Assembly (NCBI GenBank): GCA_964607445.1
Contig: CAZSKN010000002.1
Coordinates: 1 to 64,000, forward strand
DNA from: CALCKU01 sp964607445
GTDB lineage: Bacteria > Pseudomonadota > Alphaproteobacteria > Caulobacterales > Maricaulaceae
DNA: 64,000 bases
Reading direction: 5' to 3'
Numbering within the stretch: position 1 is the first letter of the stretch; each line of letters begins with the position of its first letter. Position numbers and translations under genes: made by a program. Shown piece by piece: positions 36,181 through 43,333 of this stretch. The notes under the pieces were generated by a model, which saw only the letters and a program-made list of their open reading frames with translations, was not told the origin of the DNA and ran no database searches.

Positions 36181-36516
36181 TTATTTATAAATGCTTTCTT
36201 TGCCAAAATGTTTGGCCAACATGTAATAGACAACAGCTCTATATTTCATGCGTTCTGTGTATTTGGACATGACAGCTGCAATGCCGGCGTCAAGGTCAGG
36301 GCCATCTGGAAGGCCTAATTTTTTTATGAGGAAATTATTTTTGACGGTTTCAAGTTCGGATTTATCTGTTCCTGCAACGGTAGAGGCATCACGATTATAA
36401 ATCGACGGCCCGCATCCAATTGTAACTTTTCGTAAAAAATCCATATCCGGTGTTATGCCAAGCTTTGTTCGCATTTGATCCGCATATTTTTCGATTAAGT
36501 CATCACGTTTACTCAT
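36181..36516 (-). CDS. DUF2853 family protein
   Basis: The 111-residue soluble protein resembles DUF2853 proteins end to end, with VTIGCGPSIYNRDASTVAG, NNFLIKKLGLPDGPDLD and a C-terminal KYRAVVYYMLAKHFGKESIY. The family is small, helical, widespread in alphaproteobacteria and Bacteroidetes, and has no established function. A single gene with a shared terminator; no partner is suggested by context. Confidence 0.88.
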   Translation of the reverse strand: MSKRDDLIEKYADQMRTKLGITPDMDFLRKVTIGCGPSIYNRDASTVAGTDKSELETVKNNFLIKKLGLPDGPDLDAGIAAVMSKYTERMKYRAVVYYMLAKHFGKESIYK

Positions 36517-36731
36517 GGGTGTCCCCCTTAGATAAGTTAAGTATCAATGCGTTTCCTACACTTTAATATGTAACCTTCATAAAATTTTACAGATATAGAA
36601 AGCGCCGGATAGAACCTTAAGCTTTGAGGGGGCAAATCCAAGGGATTTATACCGTTGGACGCAGAAAATTCGCCAAAAAACTGTATTTTTTTTAAAATAC
36701 CCGCCAAACGTGAAGATATATGGATAAAATC

Positions 36732-36761
36732 TTGACAGAATCAGGCGGGTTTAGCTTTATA
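36732..36761 (+). promoter_or_regulatory. Sigma-70-type promoter abutting the sirtuin start codon
   Basis: TTGACA (36732-36737, perfect -35) and TTTATA (36756-36761) are 18 bases apart. The sirtuin ATG begins at 36766, only four bases after the -10 element, and no Shine-Dalgarno is present. The expected transcription start is at or next to the ATG, implying a leaderless mRNA. The rest of the intergenic region (36517-36731) shows nothing recognisable. Confidence 0.6.
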
Positions 36762-36765
36762 CCCT

Positions 36766-37461
36766 ATGCATATTGTGGTCTTAACAGGCGCCGGTATTTC
36801 GGCAGAAAGCGGAATAAATACATTTCGCGCCGCAGACGGATTGTGGGAAAACCACCGCATAGAAGATGTGGCCACACCTGAAGGTTTTGCGCTAAATCCA
36901 GAACGTGTTCACCGATTTTATAACGAAAGACGGGCGGCGTTAAAGACGGTGAAGCCCAATCCGGCGCATATTGCCCTCGCCGATCTTCATACAGGTTTGG
37001 CCGCAAAAGGCGGGCGTCTGACTGTCGTAACGCAAAATGTAGATGATCTGCATGAGCGCGGCGGTCTGAGCTCTGTTATCCATATGCATGGCGAGTTGAC
37101 ATCCAATAAATGCACGGCATGTAATCATAAACAATATTGTACAGAGGATAGCTCCCCGATATCCATATGCGCGCATTGCCAGTCTGTAGGCACATTACGT
37201 CCGGATATTGTTTGGTTTGGAGAGATGCCATATCATATGAATGCCATAGAGGCGGCGCTATATACATGTGATCTTTTTGTGTCCATCGGCACAAGTGGCG
37301 CTGTCTATCCAGCTGCAGGCTTTGTCAATAGCGCACGAAATCGGGGTATTCAGACATTGGAACTTAATCTGGAACCCTCAGAAGGCTCTCATCTGTTTCA
37401 CGAATCCCGCCTTGGTAAAGCCGGAGATATTGTACCAGTTTGGGTGAAAAGCCTGCTATAG
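36766..37461 (+). CDS. cobB: NAD-dependent protein deacylase (sirtuin, CobB-like)
   Basis: The 231-residue sirtuin removes acyl groups from lysines using NAD+. Visible motifs are GAGISAESGINTFR (7-21), TQNVDDLHERGG (89-100) and catalytic His108 in HMHGE. A zinc site is formed by C116, C119, C135 and C138. The FYNERR segment (Tyr52, Arg55) is the YxxR signature of class III sirtuins, which favours desuccinylase activity in addition to deacetylase activity. The gene likely has a leaderless transcript. Its TAG overlaps the stop of the convergent membrane gene through a shared CTATAG. Confidence 0.94.
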   Translation: MHIVVLTGAGISAESGINTFRAADGLWENHRIEDVATPEGFALNPERVHRFYNERRAALKTVKPNPAHIALADLHTGLAAKGGRLTVVTQNVDDLHERGGLSSVIHMHGELTSNKCTACNHKQYCTEDSSPISICAHCQSVGTLRPDIVWFGEMPYHMNAIEAALYTCDLFVSIGTSGAVYPAAGFVNSARNRGIQTLELNLEPSEGSHLFHESRLGKAGDIVPVWVKSLL

Positions 37462-37869
37462 GGTTTTGGATGTTTTAATAAATTTGAAACAGAGCCAACA
37501 CATTATCGCCAAGGCCAAAGAGAGAAAACATTGCGGAATGCCCGCAGGGCCGGGGGGGCAGGTTTCACCCCGTATCAGTTCCAAGATAACACCCATTGTC
37601 GCCAGACCGGCAATGGGCGTCCATCCGATATAAAATACAGAAGACCGGACCTTGTGCGGAAAAACCGCGAAGCACAGGATAAGCGCATAGCCTATGAAGA
37701 CGATATAACATGCAGGCAGCGCTCCTAACATCGGGCAGGTCTCACCGGTCTGCATATGGCCTAAAGATAATGCCCCGCCGCCATATGTACCGAGTGCGGA
37801 AAGGCCTATTAAAACAATTTGGGCCGCGCGCGCGTGTGGTCGTGTTGGCGTGTTTGGCACGAGGTTCAT
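37456..37869 (-). CDS. Four-helix membrane protein with two periplasmic cysteine pairs
   Basis: From the ATG at 37869 the protein has 137 residues and four hydrophobic helices. Between helices 1 and 2 is GETCPMLGALPACY (C45, C54), and between helices 3 and 4 is GETCPPGPAGIPQCF (C104, C114), so the two halves look like a repeat. Positive charges (N-terminal RPHAR, middle FPHKVR, C-terminal KFIKTSK) put the termini and the middle loop in the cytoplasm and both cysteine pairs in the periplasm. That is the topology of DsbB, although the motifs are not those of DsbB or VKOR. The ATG overlaps the stop of the exported thioredoxin-like gene (ATGA). I know no name for it. Confidence 0.75.
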   Translation of the reverse strand: MNLVPNTPTRPHARAAQIVLIGLSALGTYGGGALSLGHMQTGETCPMLGALPACYIVFIGYALILCFAVFPHKVRSSVFYIGWTPIAGLATMGVILELIRGETCPPGPAGIPQCFLSLALAIMCWLCFKFIKTSKTL

Positions 37870-38606
37870 GATTTCGAACACCGTTTACGGACATGTAAAG
37901 GCGGGCCATCCTTTACCATGTCGAGTTTTTCCAGCGAGACGGCAATATTTGCAGGCCAATCACAATAAATGTCTTTGGCATCCCATTCGCTTTCCGATGT
38001 CATGTCGCCCGTCTGGGGGTTTACGAAAACCACAAAGGGCGACCAGACACGATGCCAGCCGGCGGCCTTGGCCATGTCCGTGACGCCCAGATTATCCGCT
38101 AGTTTCAAGCCATGTTCAGACCGTGCATGAATACGGATATAGGGAATAGAGAGCGGTGATTTTGCCGACATGAATCTTTGCAATTCGGTTTTGGAAAAAT
38201 ACCGGGCCACATGCACAGTGCGTACCGGGTTTTCAGGGTTGAAAATCGTACGTTCCAGTACCGTGCAATAGGGGCATTTATTAAATCCGAAAATGACCAT
38301 AAGGGGCGAGTTATTCGCTTTGGCCTTTTCAAGTCCTGCTGTGTAAATCTGTGCGGACTGTCGGCAATTATGATATTTTATCTTCCGGTCAACTTCGTCC
38401 TTACATTTGGGTATTTTTTCTATCTTTTCATAGTCAATGGCCGGCACAAATACGGGCGCGTTTAGAAATTCAGCTATAGCCTTTGCTTTTACCGATCCAG
38501 TTGATGAAACAGATGGTGATACAGGTGGCCCGATAGGTGTATTTTGACCCACGGCAGGGAGGGATAAACATAATGTCACCACCAAGCCCGCACCCAAAAA
38601 GAACAT
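37866..38606 (-). CDS. Exported thioredoxin-like protein with CPYC active site
   Basis: The protein (246 residues from the ATG at 38606, which follows AGAAGG) has a signal peptide (MFFLGAGLVVTLCLSLPAVG). An N-terminal linker with two cysteines (CKDEVDRKIKYHNC) leads to a thioredoxin-like domain with VIFGFNKCPYC (C111, C114). A cis-proline-type loop at WSPFVVFVN and two further cysteines near the C-terminus (IYCDW, RKRCSKS) follow. The layout suggests a periplasmic thiol oxidoreductase. An in-frame ATG at 38657 adds 17 residues but lacks a ribosome-binding site. Its stop overlaps the start of the four-helix cysteine protein, so the two are translationally coupled. Confidence 0.82.
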   Translation of the reverse strand: MFFLGAGLVVTLCLSLPAVGQNTPIGPPVSPSVSSTGSVKAKAIAEFLNAPVFVPAIDYEKIEKIPKCKDEVDRKIKYHNCRQSAQIYTAGLEKAKANNSPLMVIFGFNKCPYCTVLERTIFNPENPVRTVHVARYFSKTELQRFMSAKSPLSIPYIRIHARSEHGLKLADNLGVTDMAKAAGWHRVWSPFVVFVNPQTGDMTSESEWDAKDIYCDWPANIAVSLEKLDMVKDGPPLHVRKRCSKS

Positions 38607-38702
38607 GGACCTTCTAAGATTAGACGCAAACCCTATGCAGAAAAAAGAACCTGTCATAAGGTTTTAAGTGCATATTTTTCGTAGAAAAGCTAGCCTCAAA
38701 TT

Positions 38703-39176
38703 ATGTTAGATATTCACCTTTATATTGACGCGGATGCGTGCCCGGTCCGCGAGGAATGTTATAAAGTCGCGGAGCGTCACAATATCCCGGTGAGCATTGT
38801 GTCAAATAGTTTTCTGCGTGTGCCAAGGCATCCATTATTTAAAGCGGTTGTTGTCTCGGATAGTTTTGATGCTGCGGACGATTATATAGCCGAACGTGCC
38901 AATGCGCGGGCTGTGGTCATTACATCGGATATTTTATTAGCCGAACGGTGTTTAAATATGCAGGCGCATGTCATTAAACCTAATGGTACATTCTTTACCA
39001 AAGACAATATTGGCGGGGCATTGGCTATGCGGGCGATTATGACGGATTTGCGCGATGGCTCGGAAATGCCAAATTTTGGCGGCCCTCCTCCCTTTAGTAA
39101 GCGTGACCGGTCTGAATTTTTACAAAGCCTACATAATGTTCTTGAGACGTTAAAGCGGGGATTAGACGCGTTGTAA
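38703..39176 (+). CDS. YaiI/YqxD (DUF188) family PIN-like protein
   Basis: The 157-residue protein has the DUF188 features DADACPVREE near the N-terminus, VVSDSFDAADDYIAERA, VITSDILLAERCL and the GGPPPFSKRDRSEF segment. The fold is related to PIN nucleases and a nuclease role has been suggested, but activity is unproven. It is transcribed divergently from the thioredoxin-like gene. Confidence 0.9.
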   Translation: MLDIHLYIDADACPVREECYKVAERHNIPVSIVSNSFLRVPRHPLFKAVVVSDSFDAADDYIAERANARAVVITSDILLAERCLNMQAHVIKPNGTFFTKDNIGGALAMRAIMTDLRDGSEMPNFGGPPPFSKRDRSEFLQSLHNVLETLKRGLDAL

Positions 39177-39278
39177 TATTTTGTCGGCCTATCAGCCTAC
39201 TGATTTAGCAATAAATTCGATAATTGAAACGCCCAGTTACTTTGAAAACCTATATTAGGTGTCAATGAACGTCAGCCC

Positions 39279-39635
39279 TTGGGTATGCGGCTCACAGCAC
39301 GCTTGGCCCATGAACGTCTCCGCGCTGTCGCGTATGAAATTTTTCTTGACTATAAAGGTGGGTTCAAGAGGGCAAAAGAGCTTGGACGAGATAATCTGTT
39401 GGCGGAGCATGGCGGGTTAGATGATATCCGCGCCAAGATACAGTCACAAAACCTGTCCAGCCTTGAAGATCGACACATCCGTTTAAATACGACGTTAGAA
39501 TTTGATCATGTTTGCGCGCGCTTTTTATCTATTTTATCAACAAAGCCGTGGTTGACATCACGGTGCTCGGCTTCATCTGCGCGTACGGCAATAATCACAT
39601 CGCTTAAGCGTGCCGTCTGTGGTAGTTGCCAATAG
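39279..39635 (+). CDS. Uncertain small ORF overlapping the alternative oxidase gene
   Basis: The frame is open from 39246, with a TTG at 39279 and an ATG at 39285. Its first 75 codons lie in otherwise unused DNA and give a charged, helix-prone sequence (ARLAHERLRAVAYEIF, KRAKELGRDNLLAEHGG) that looks protein-like. The last 40 codons run antisense into the alternative oxidase gene and look like noise. It may be a genuine small gene with a tail-to-tail overlap, or the remnant of one. No family is recognised and no ribosome-binding site is evident. Confidence 0.3.
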   Translation: MGMRLTARLAHERLRAVAYEIFLDYKGGFKRAKELGRDNLLAEHGGLDDIRAKIQSQNLSSLEDRHIRLNTTLEFDHVCARFLSILSTKPWLTSRCSASSARTAIITSLKRAVCGSCQ

Positions 39636-40165
39636 TCTATCGCGATTTGCGGGGCCGGAATATTCTCATGCCGTCCGCTTTCAACTTCGTGTAAATATTG
39701 CGTATAGCTAATCACGGCTTCTTCTTCGAAATAACCGACAACCCGATGTGCGGTACGAGGGGCCAAAAGATAGAGAAAGAAATAGGCATTATAAAAGAAA
39801 AACTGCACGATGATGATGATAGCGCGTTCAAATCCATTCGGTTCTGCAATTTCAATGAATGTCATCAAATGCATGCGTTCATTCTCGGCTTCATCTAAAA
39901 GGACTTTTATCCAGCCCTCATCATCCCGCATTTTTCTTAAGGCCGTTAAATGTTGCCATAACCCGCCGACCATGCCCGGTACGGCCGCAACAGTTTCGAG
40001 GACAACCGCCCTGTGACCATAGCGTTTGGCAAAAAATGTATCGGCAAAAAAGCGTAAAAACTTTACAAAGGTAAAGGCAATTTTATCACTCATAGTCTTA
40101 GGGGCGACATGGGTATCAATATCCCTTTCGGTCTGGGGCACGGGGCTTTGATGTGGTGTGGTCAT
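39506..40165 (-). CDS. Alternative oxidase (cyanide-insensitive diiron quinol oxidase)
   Basis: The 219-residue protein carries the four diiron motifs of alternative oxidase: LETVAAVPG (Glu57), ENERMHL (Glu96, His99), FEEEAVISY (about 147-150) and RADEAEHRDVNH (Glu198, His201), with two membrane-associated hydrophobic stretches between them. It oxidises ubiquinol and reduces oxygen to water without pumping protons, on the cytoplasmic face of the inner membrane. I take the ATG at 40165, which follows AAAGGAG with proper spacing; an ATG at 40216 would add 17 residues. Alternative oxidase occurs only in some proteobacteria and helps under cytochrome inhibition or oxidative stress. Confidence 0.93.
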   Translation of the reverse strand: MTTPHQSPVPQTERDIDTHVAPKTMSDKIAFTFVKFLRFFADTFFAKRYGHRAVVLETVAAVPGMVGGLWQHLTALRKMRDDEGWIKVLLDEAENERMHLMTFIEIAEPNGFERAIIIIVQFFFYNAYFFLYLLAPRTAHRVVGYFEEEAVISYTQYLHEVESGRHENIPAPQIAIDYWQLPQTARLSDVIIAVRADEAEHRDVNHGFVDKIDKKRAQT

Positions 40166-40420
40166 ATTACCGGCTCCTTTTCTATGGGTAGAGATGGTGC
40201 TAGATGAGAGTTTCATATTGCGTGCTTAACTGCAAACCCTAAAATTTCGGCGGTGCGAGGTGCTGACCCTGACATGCGGCAGGTGTGTGATTAAATGTGT
40301 CTCAACCGATAAGGCTCGATTTTGGCCTGACGGGACTAATCTGAAATTTGAATGAAAAATAGCCTCTTGCATTTATGAACATATCGTTTATCAATAAGTA
40401 TTAATACGGAGAGTCTCTCT

Positions 40421-40792
40421 ATGTGGTATCGTGCCGGTGATATAGTCCAAGTGACTGTTTACGGTGTCATACGCCATGAAGGCATTATTACCGAGCATGG
40501 GCGCGTGATTTCGAATTCGCGCCGGCGCGGGGGTGTATTTGAAGAAAGCCTTAAAACGTTTTCTGCCGGGCGGAAGATAACCAATAAAGGCCCATTAAAA
40601 CGTCCGGCGTCGCCTGTCACCCCGATGACGGCATTGGCTCGGGCCCGCTCCCGTATTGGACAAAGCTATGATGTGGTTGATGATAACTGCCAACATTTCG
40701 TGCGCTGGTGTTATGGTGTCAAACCCTATAGTCCGCAAAAACGGCTTGCGCTTGCCGGGGGTATGGTTCTGGCGATTTTAGCCATTTTTTAG
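40421..40792 (+). CDS. LRAT-like (permuted NlpC/P60) domain protein with C-terminal helix
   Basis: The 123-residue protein starts with a GDIV..YGVIRHEGI segment (His19) and ends its domain with the NCQHFVRWCYG motif (Cys90, His92). This is the Cys-His arrangement of LRAT/H-rev107-type acyltransferases and related thiol hydrolases. A hydrophobic helix at about 107-122 anchors the C-terminus to the membrane, as in eukaryotic HRASLS proteins. Bacterial members are poorly characterised; lipid acyl transfer or hydrolysis is inference. A GAGA/TCTC mini-hairpin overlaps its ribosome-binding site. It precedes ffh but is separated from it by a promoter. Confidence 0.78.
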   Translation: MWYRAGDIVQVTVYGVIRHEGIITEHGRVISNSRRRGGVFEESLKTFSAGRKITNKGPLKRPASPVTPMTALARARSRIGQSYDVVDDNCQHFVRWCYGVKPYSPQKRLALAGGMVLAILAIF

Positions 40793-40841
40793 ATCAGCTT
40801 TTAGATCAGCCATTTTTTGACTTTATGCGGTCAACGCATGA

Positions 40842-40870
40842 TTGACAATCCGGCACGGCCCCGCTATAGG
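40842..40870 (+). promoter_or_regulatory. Strong sigma-70-type promoter of ffh-rpsP
   Basis: A perfect TTGACA (40842-40847) and TATAGG (40865-40870) are separated by the optimal 17 bases. Transcription would start near 40877 and leave an untranslated leader of about 150 bases before ffh, long enough to hold regulatory structure. Confidence 0.75.
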
Positions 40871-41028
40871 CCGCTCAAATCCGCGCAAATTCCATTTTGC
40901 GCTCCGAGCTGTGCGATCCCTCATTAATGAAATAGAGGATGATGCAGACGGGGTCCTCTGATCGGCGTCAACGCTCATCGGAGCTTAATGGCTTTGTGCA
41001 TAGCGCTTTATGAAAGACGGAGTGATAT

Positions 41029-42612
41029 TTGTTTGAAGCCTTAGGCGATAAGTTAGGCAATGTTTTTGATAATCTCACCGGACGGGGAGCTTTATCGGAA
41101 AAAGACGTCAGTGTGGCTATGCGGGAAATCCGCGTGGCTTTGCTGGAAGCGGATGTCGCCTTGCCTGTTGTCAAAGAATTTATCACCCGTATCCAAACCG
41201 AAGCCGTTGGTGAAAAGGTCATCAAATCAGTCAAACCGGGCCAACAAATCGTCAAGATTGTGCATGATGGTCTGGTGGATATGCTTGGCGGCACACTCTC
41301 GGACGAGGATGCGGATAAAGACTTGGCCGCACGGGCGTCTGAATTAAATTTATCTGGGCGTCCGCCTGTTGCGATTTTAATGGCGGGACTACAAGGTTCG
41401 GGTAAGACGACGACCTCGGGAAAGATTGCAAAATTTCTAAAAGAACGGGGTAAGAAAAAAGTCTTACTCGCCTCGCTGGATACCCGCCGCCCGGCGGCAA
41501 TGGAACAACTTCGTATTTTATCCGAACAAGTTGATGTTGGCTTTTTACCGATTATTCAGGGCGAAGATGCGGTAAAGATCGCCAAGCGGGCCATGGATCA
41601 CGGCGCGAAAGGCGGTTTTGATGTTGTCTTTCTCGACACGGCAGGCCGTACCACCATAGATGCGGATTTAATGGATGAAGTGGCAGAAATTGCCAAGGTG
41701 ACGAACCCCATTGAAACGCTTTTGGTCGCAGACAGCCTTACCGGTCAAGACGCAGTTGAAACGGCGAAACGCTTTCACGCCCAACTTCCGCTGACCGGTT
41801 TGGTCTTGACTCGTATTGACGGAGACGGGCGCGGCGGTGCGGCTTTGTCTATGCGGGCTGTAACGGGATTACCGATTAAATTTCTGGGTACGGGCGAAAA
41901 GCTGGACGGTCTGGAAGCGTTTGATGCGGAGCGCCTCGCGGGCCGTATTCTGGGCCAAGGCGATATTGTATCTCTGGTTGAAAAAGCTTCGCAGGTCATT
42001 GACCAAAAGGAATCCGAACGCATTGCCAAGAAAATGCAAAAGGGGACGTTTGATCTTGACGACCTGGCCAAGCAACTCGGCCAAATGCAAAAAATGGGCG
42101 GTATGGGCGGCTTGATGAAAATGATGCCCGGCATGGGTAAAATGAAAAAACAGCTCGATGCGGCAGGCGGTATTGATGATCGGCTATTGAAACAACAGCA
42201 AGCCATTATCTTCTCGATGACGCCAGAGGAACGGCAAAAACCGGCCTTGTTAAAAGCCTCGCGTAAAAAGCGCATTGCCGCAGGATCGGGCATGAGCGTG
42301 CAAGAGGTCAATAAGCTTTTGAAAATGCATCGCCAAATGTCCGATATGATGAAGAAAATGGGTAAAGGCGGCATGGCCAGCCTGATGTCTCAAATGGGGG
42401 GCATGCCCGGAATGCCGAAAATGCCCGGCGGTATGATGGGCGGCAAGAACATGCCCGACCCCGCAGATATGGACCCGGCAGCTTTGGAAGATATGGCGAA
42501 AAAAATGGGCCTGTCCGGAGGTGGAAAACTTCCGGGCCTCGGCGGCGGGAAACGCCCCGGACTTGGCGGCTTGCCGGGCTTGGGCGGAAATCCCTTTGGA
42601 AAAAAGAAATAA
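41029..42612 (+). CDS. ffh: Signal recognition particle protein Ffh
   Basis: Ffh is the SRP GTPase that targets membrane proteins cotranslationally. The 527-residue protein has the N domain, a G domain with GLQGSGKTTTSGKIA (G1), DTAGR (G3) and TRIDGDGRGGAAL, and a methionine-rich M domain (about 330-450). An unusually long Gly/Met/Pro/Lys tail with repeated PGLGG-like units follows. Translation starts at a TTG behind CGGAG, matching the family start MFEALGDKL. The SRP RNA gene is not in the window. Confidence 0.96.
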   Translation: MFEALGDKLGNVFDNLTGRGALSEKDVSVAMREIRVALLEADVALPVVKEFITRIQTEAVGEKVIKSVKPGQQIVKIVHDGLVDMLGGTLSDEDADKDLAARASELNLSGRPPVAILMAGLQGSGKTTTSGKIAKFLKERGKKKVLLASLDTRRPAAMEQLRILSEQVDVGFLPIIQGEDAVKIAKRAMDHGAKGGFDVVFLDTAGRTTIDADLMDEVAEIAKVTNPIETLLVADSLTGQDAVETAKRFHAQLPLTGLVLTRIDGDGRGGAALSMRAVTGLPIKFLGTGEKLDGLEAFDAERLAGRILGQGDIVSLVEKASQVIDQKESERIAKKMQKGTFDLDDLAKQLGQMQKMGGMGGLMKMMPGMGKMKKQLDAAGGIDDRLLKQQQAIIFSMTPEERQKPALLKASRKKRIAAGSGMSVQEVNKLLKMHRQMSDMMKKMGKGGMASLMSQMGGMPGMPKMPGGMMGGKNMPDPADMDPAALEDMAKKMGLSGGGKLPGLGGGKRPGLGGLPGLGGNPFGKKK

Positions 42613-42639
42613 ACAGATTGCTAGATTAAAGGAAAAACC

Positions 42640-43128
42640 ATGGCACTCAAATTAAGACTGGCCCGTCACGGCGCCAAAAAACGTCCTTATTACCGAATCG
42701 TTGTTGCGGATAGTCGCGCGCCGCGTGACGGGCGTTTCATTGACCGCGTCGGCTCATATAATCCTATGCTGCCTAAAGATAGCGAAGACCGTGTTCAATT
42801 AGATATTGAAAAATGTAAAGACTGGCTCTCAAAGGGCGCGCGCCCAACCGACCGTGTAGCGCGTTTTCTCGGCGCTGCGGGCTTATGGGAATGGAAAGCA
42901 GGCCATAACCCAAATAAAGGCAAGCCGGGCGCAAAAGCTGCGCAGCTTTTAATCGATAAGAAAGAAAAAGAAGAGGCACGTAAAGAAGCCGAAGCCGAAG
43001 CCAAGCAAGCGGCTAAAGAGGCCGCAGAAGCCGCCGAAGCCGCGGCCAAAGAAGCCGAAGCGGCCCCAGCAGAAGACACAGCTGCCGAAGACGCTCCCGC
43101 AGAAGATACGCCAAAGTCTGAAGAATAA
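42640..43128 (+). CDS. rpsP: 30S ribosomal protein S16 with long Ala/Glu/Lys tail
   Basis: S16 stabilises the 5' domain of 16S rRNA. The first 85 residues are canonical (LRLARHGAKKRPYYRIVVAD, RDGRFIDRVGSYNP, PTDRVARFLG). The protein then carries a charged, low-complexity extension of about 65 residues (Ala, Glu, Lys, Pro), giving 162 residues against about 80-90 in E. coli. It follows ffh by 27 bases. rimM, trmD and rplS, which usually follow, are absent; a terminator comes next. Confidence 0.95.
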   Translation: MALKLRLARHGAKKRPYYRIVVADSRAPRDGRFIDRVGSYNPMLPKDSEDRVQLDIEKCKDWLSKGARPTDRVARFLGAAGLWEWKAGHNPNKGKPGAKAAQLLIDKKEKEEARKEAEAEAKQAAKEAAEAAEAAAKEAEAAPAEDTAAEDAPAEDTPKSEE

Positions 43129-43218
43129 TAGGCAGGCTTTGAGCTCCGTCTTTCAGGCCGACATTAAGGATGCGTCCGTTAAGGCTGTCAGTGCCCGGCC
43201 TGATACAACATATTTATT

Positions 43219-43249
43219 AAAGCCCCGCCATGTGCGGGGTTTGTCGTTT
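43219..43249 (+). terminator. Terminator after rpsP
   Basis: A CCCCGC/GCGGGG stem (43223-43228 with 43234-43239), extended by three outer pairs, closes a five-base loop and runs into TTTGTCGTTT. The T tract is interrupted, so strength is moderate. It separates rpsP from the convergent SDR gene. Confidence 0.65.
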
Positions 43250-43333
43250 GAGCACGCAGATTGAATCTTGTGGCAAGCCTTTACATATGTGGTCACGAAT
43301 CATGAGGCCACGATTCATGCGGTCACGGCCGTT

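Noticed and set aside
40878..41028. Leader of ffh as a possible SRP RNA gene
   Set aside because: I do not see the conserved SRP RNA tetraloop region; a covariance-model scan would be needed to find any other RNA.
41775..42374. 199-codon antisense frame inside ffh
   Set aside because: It mirrors the methionine/lysine-rich M domain of Ffh, whose reading frame is unambiguous.
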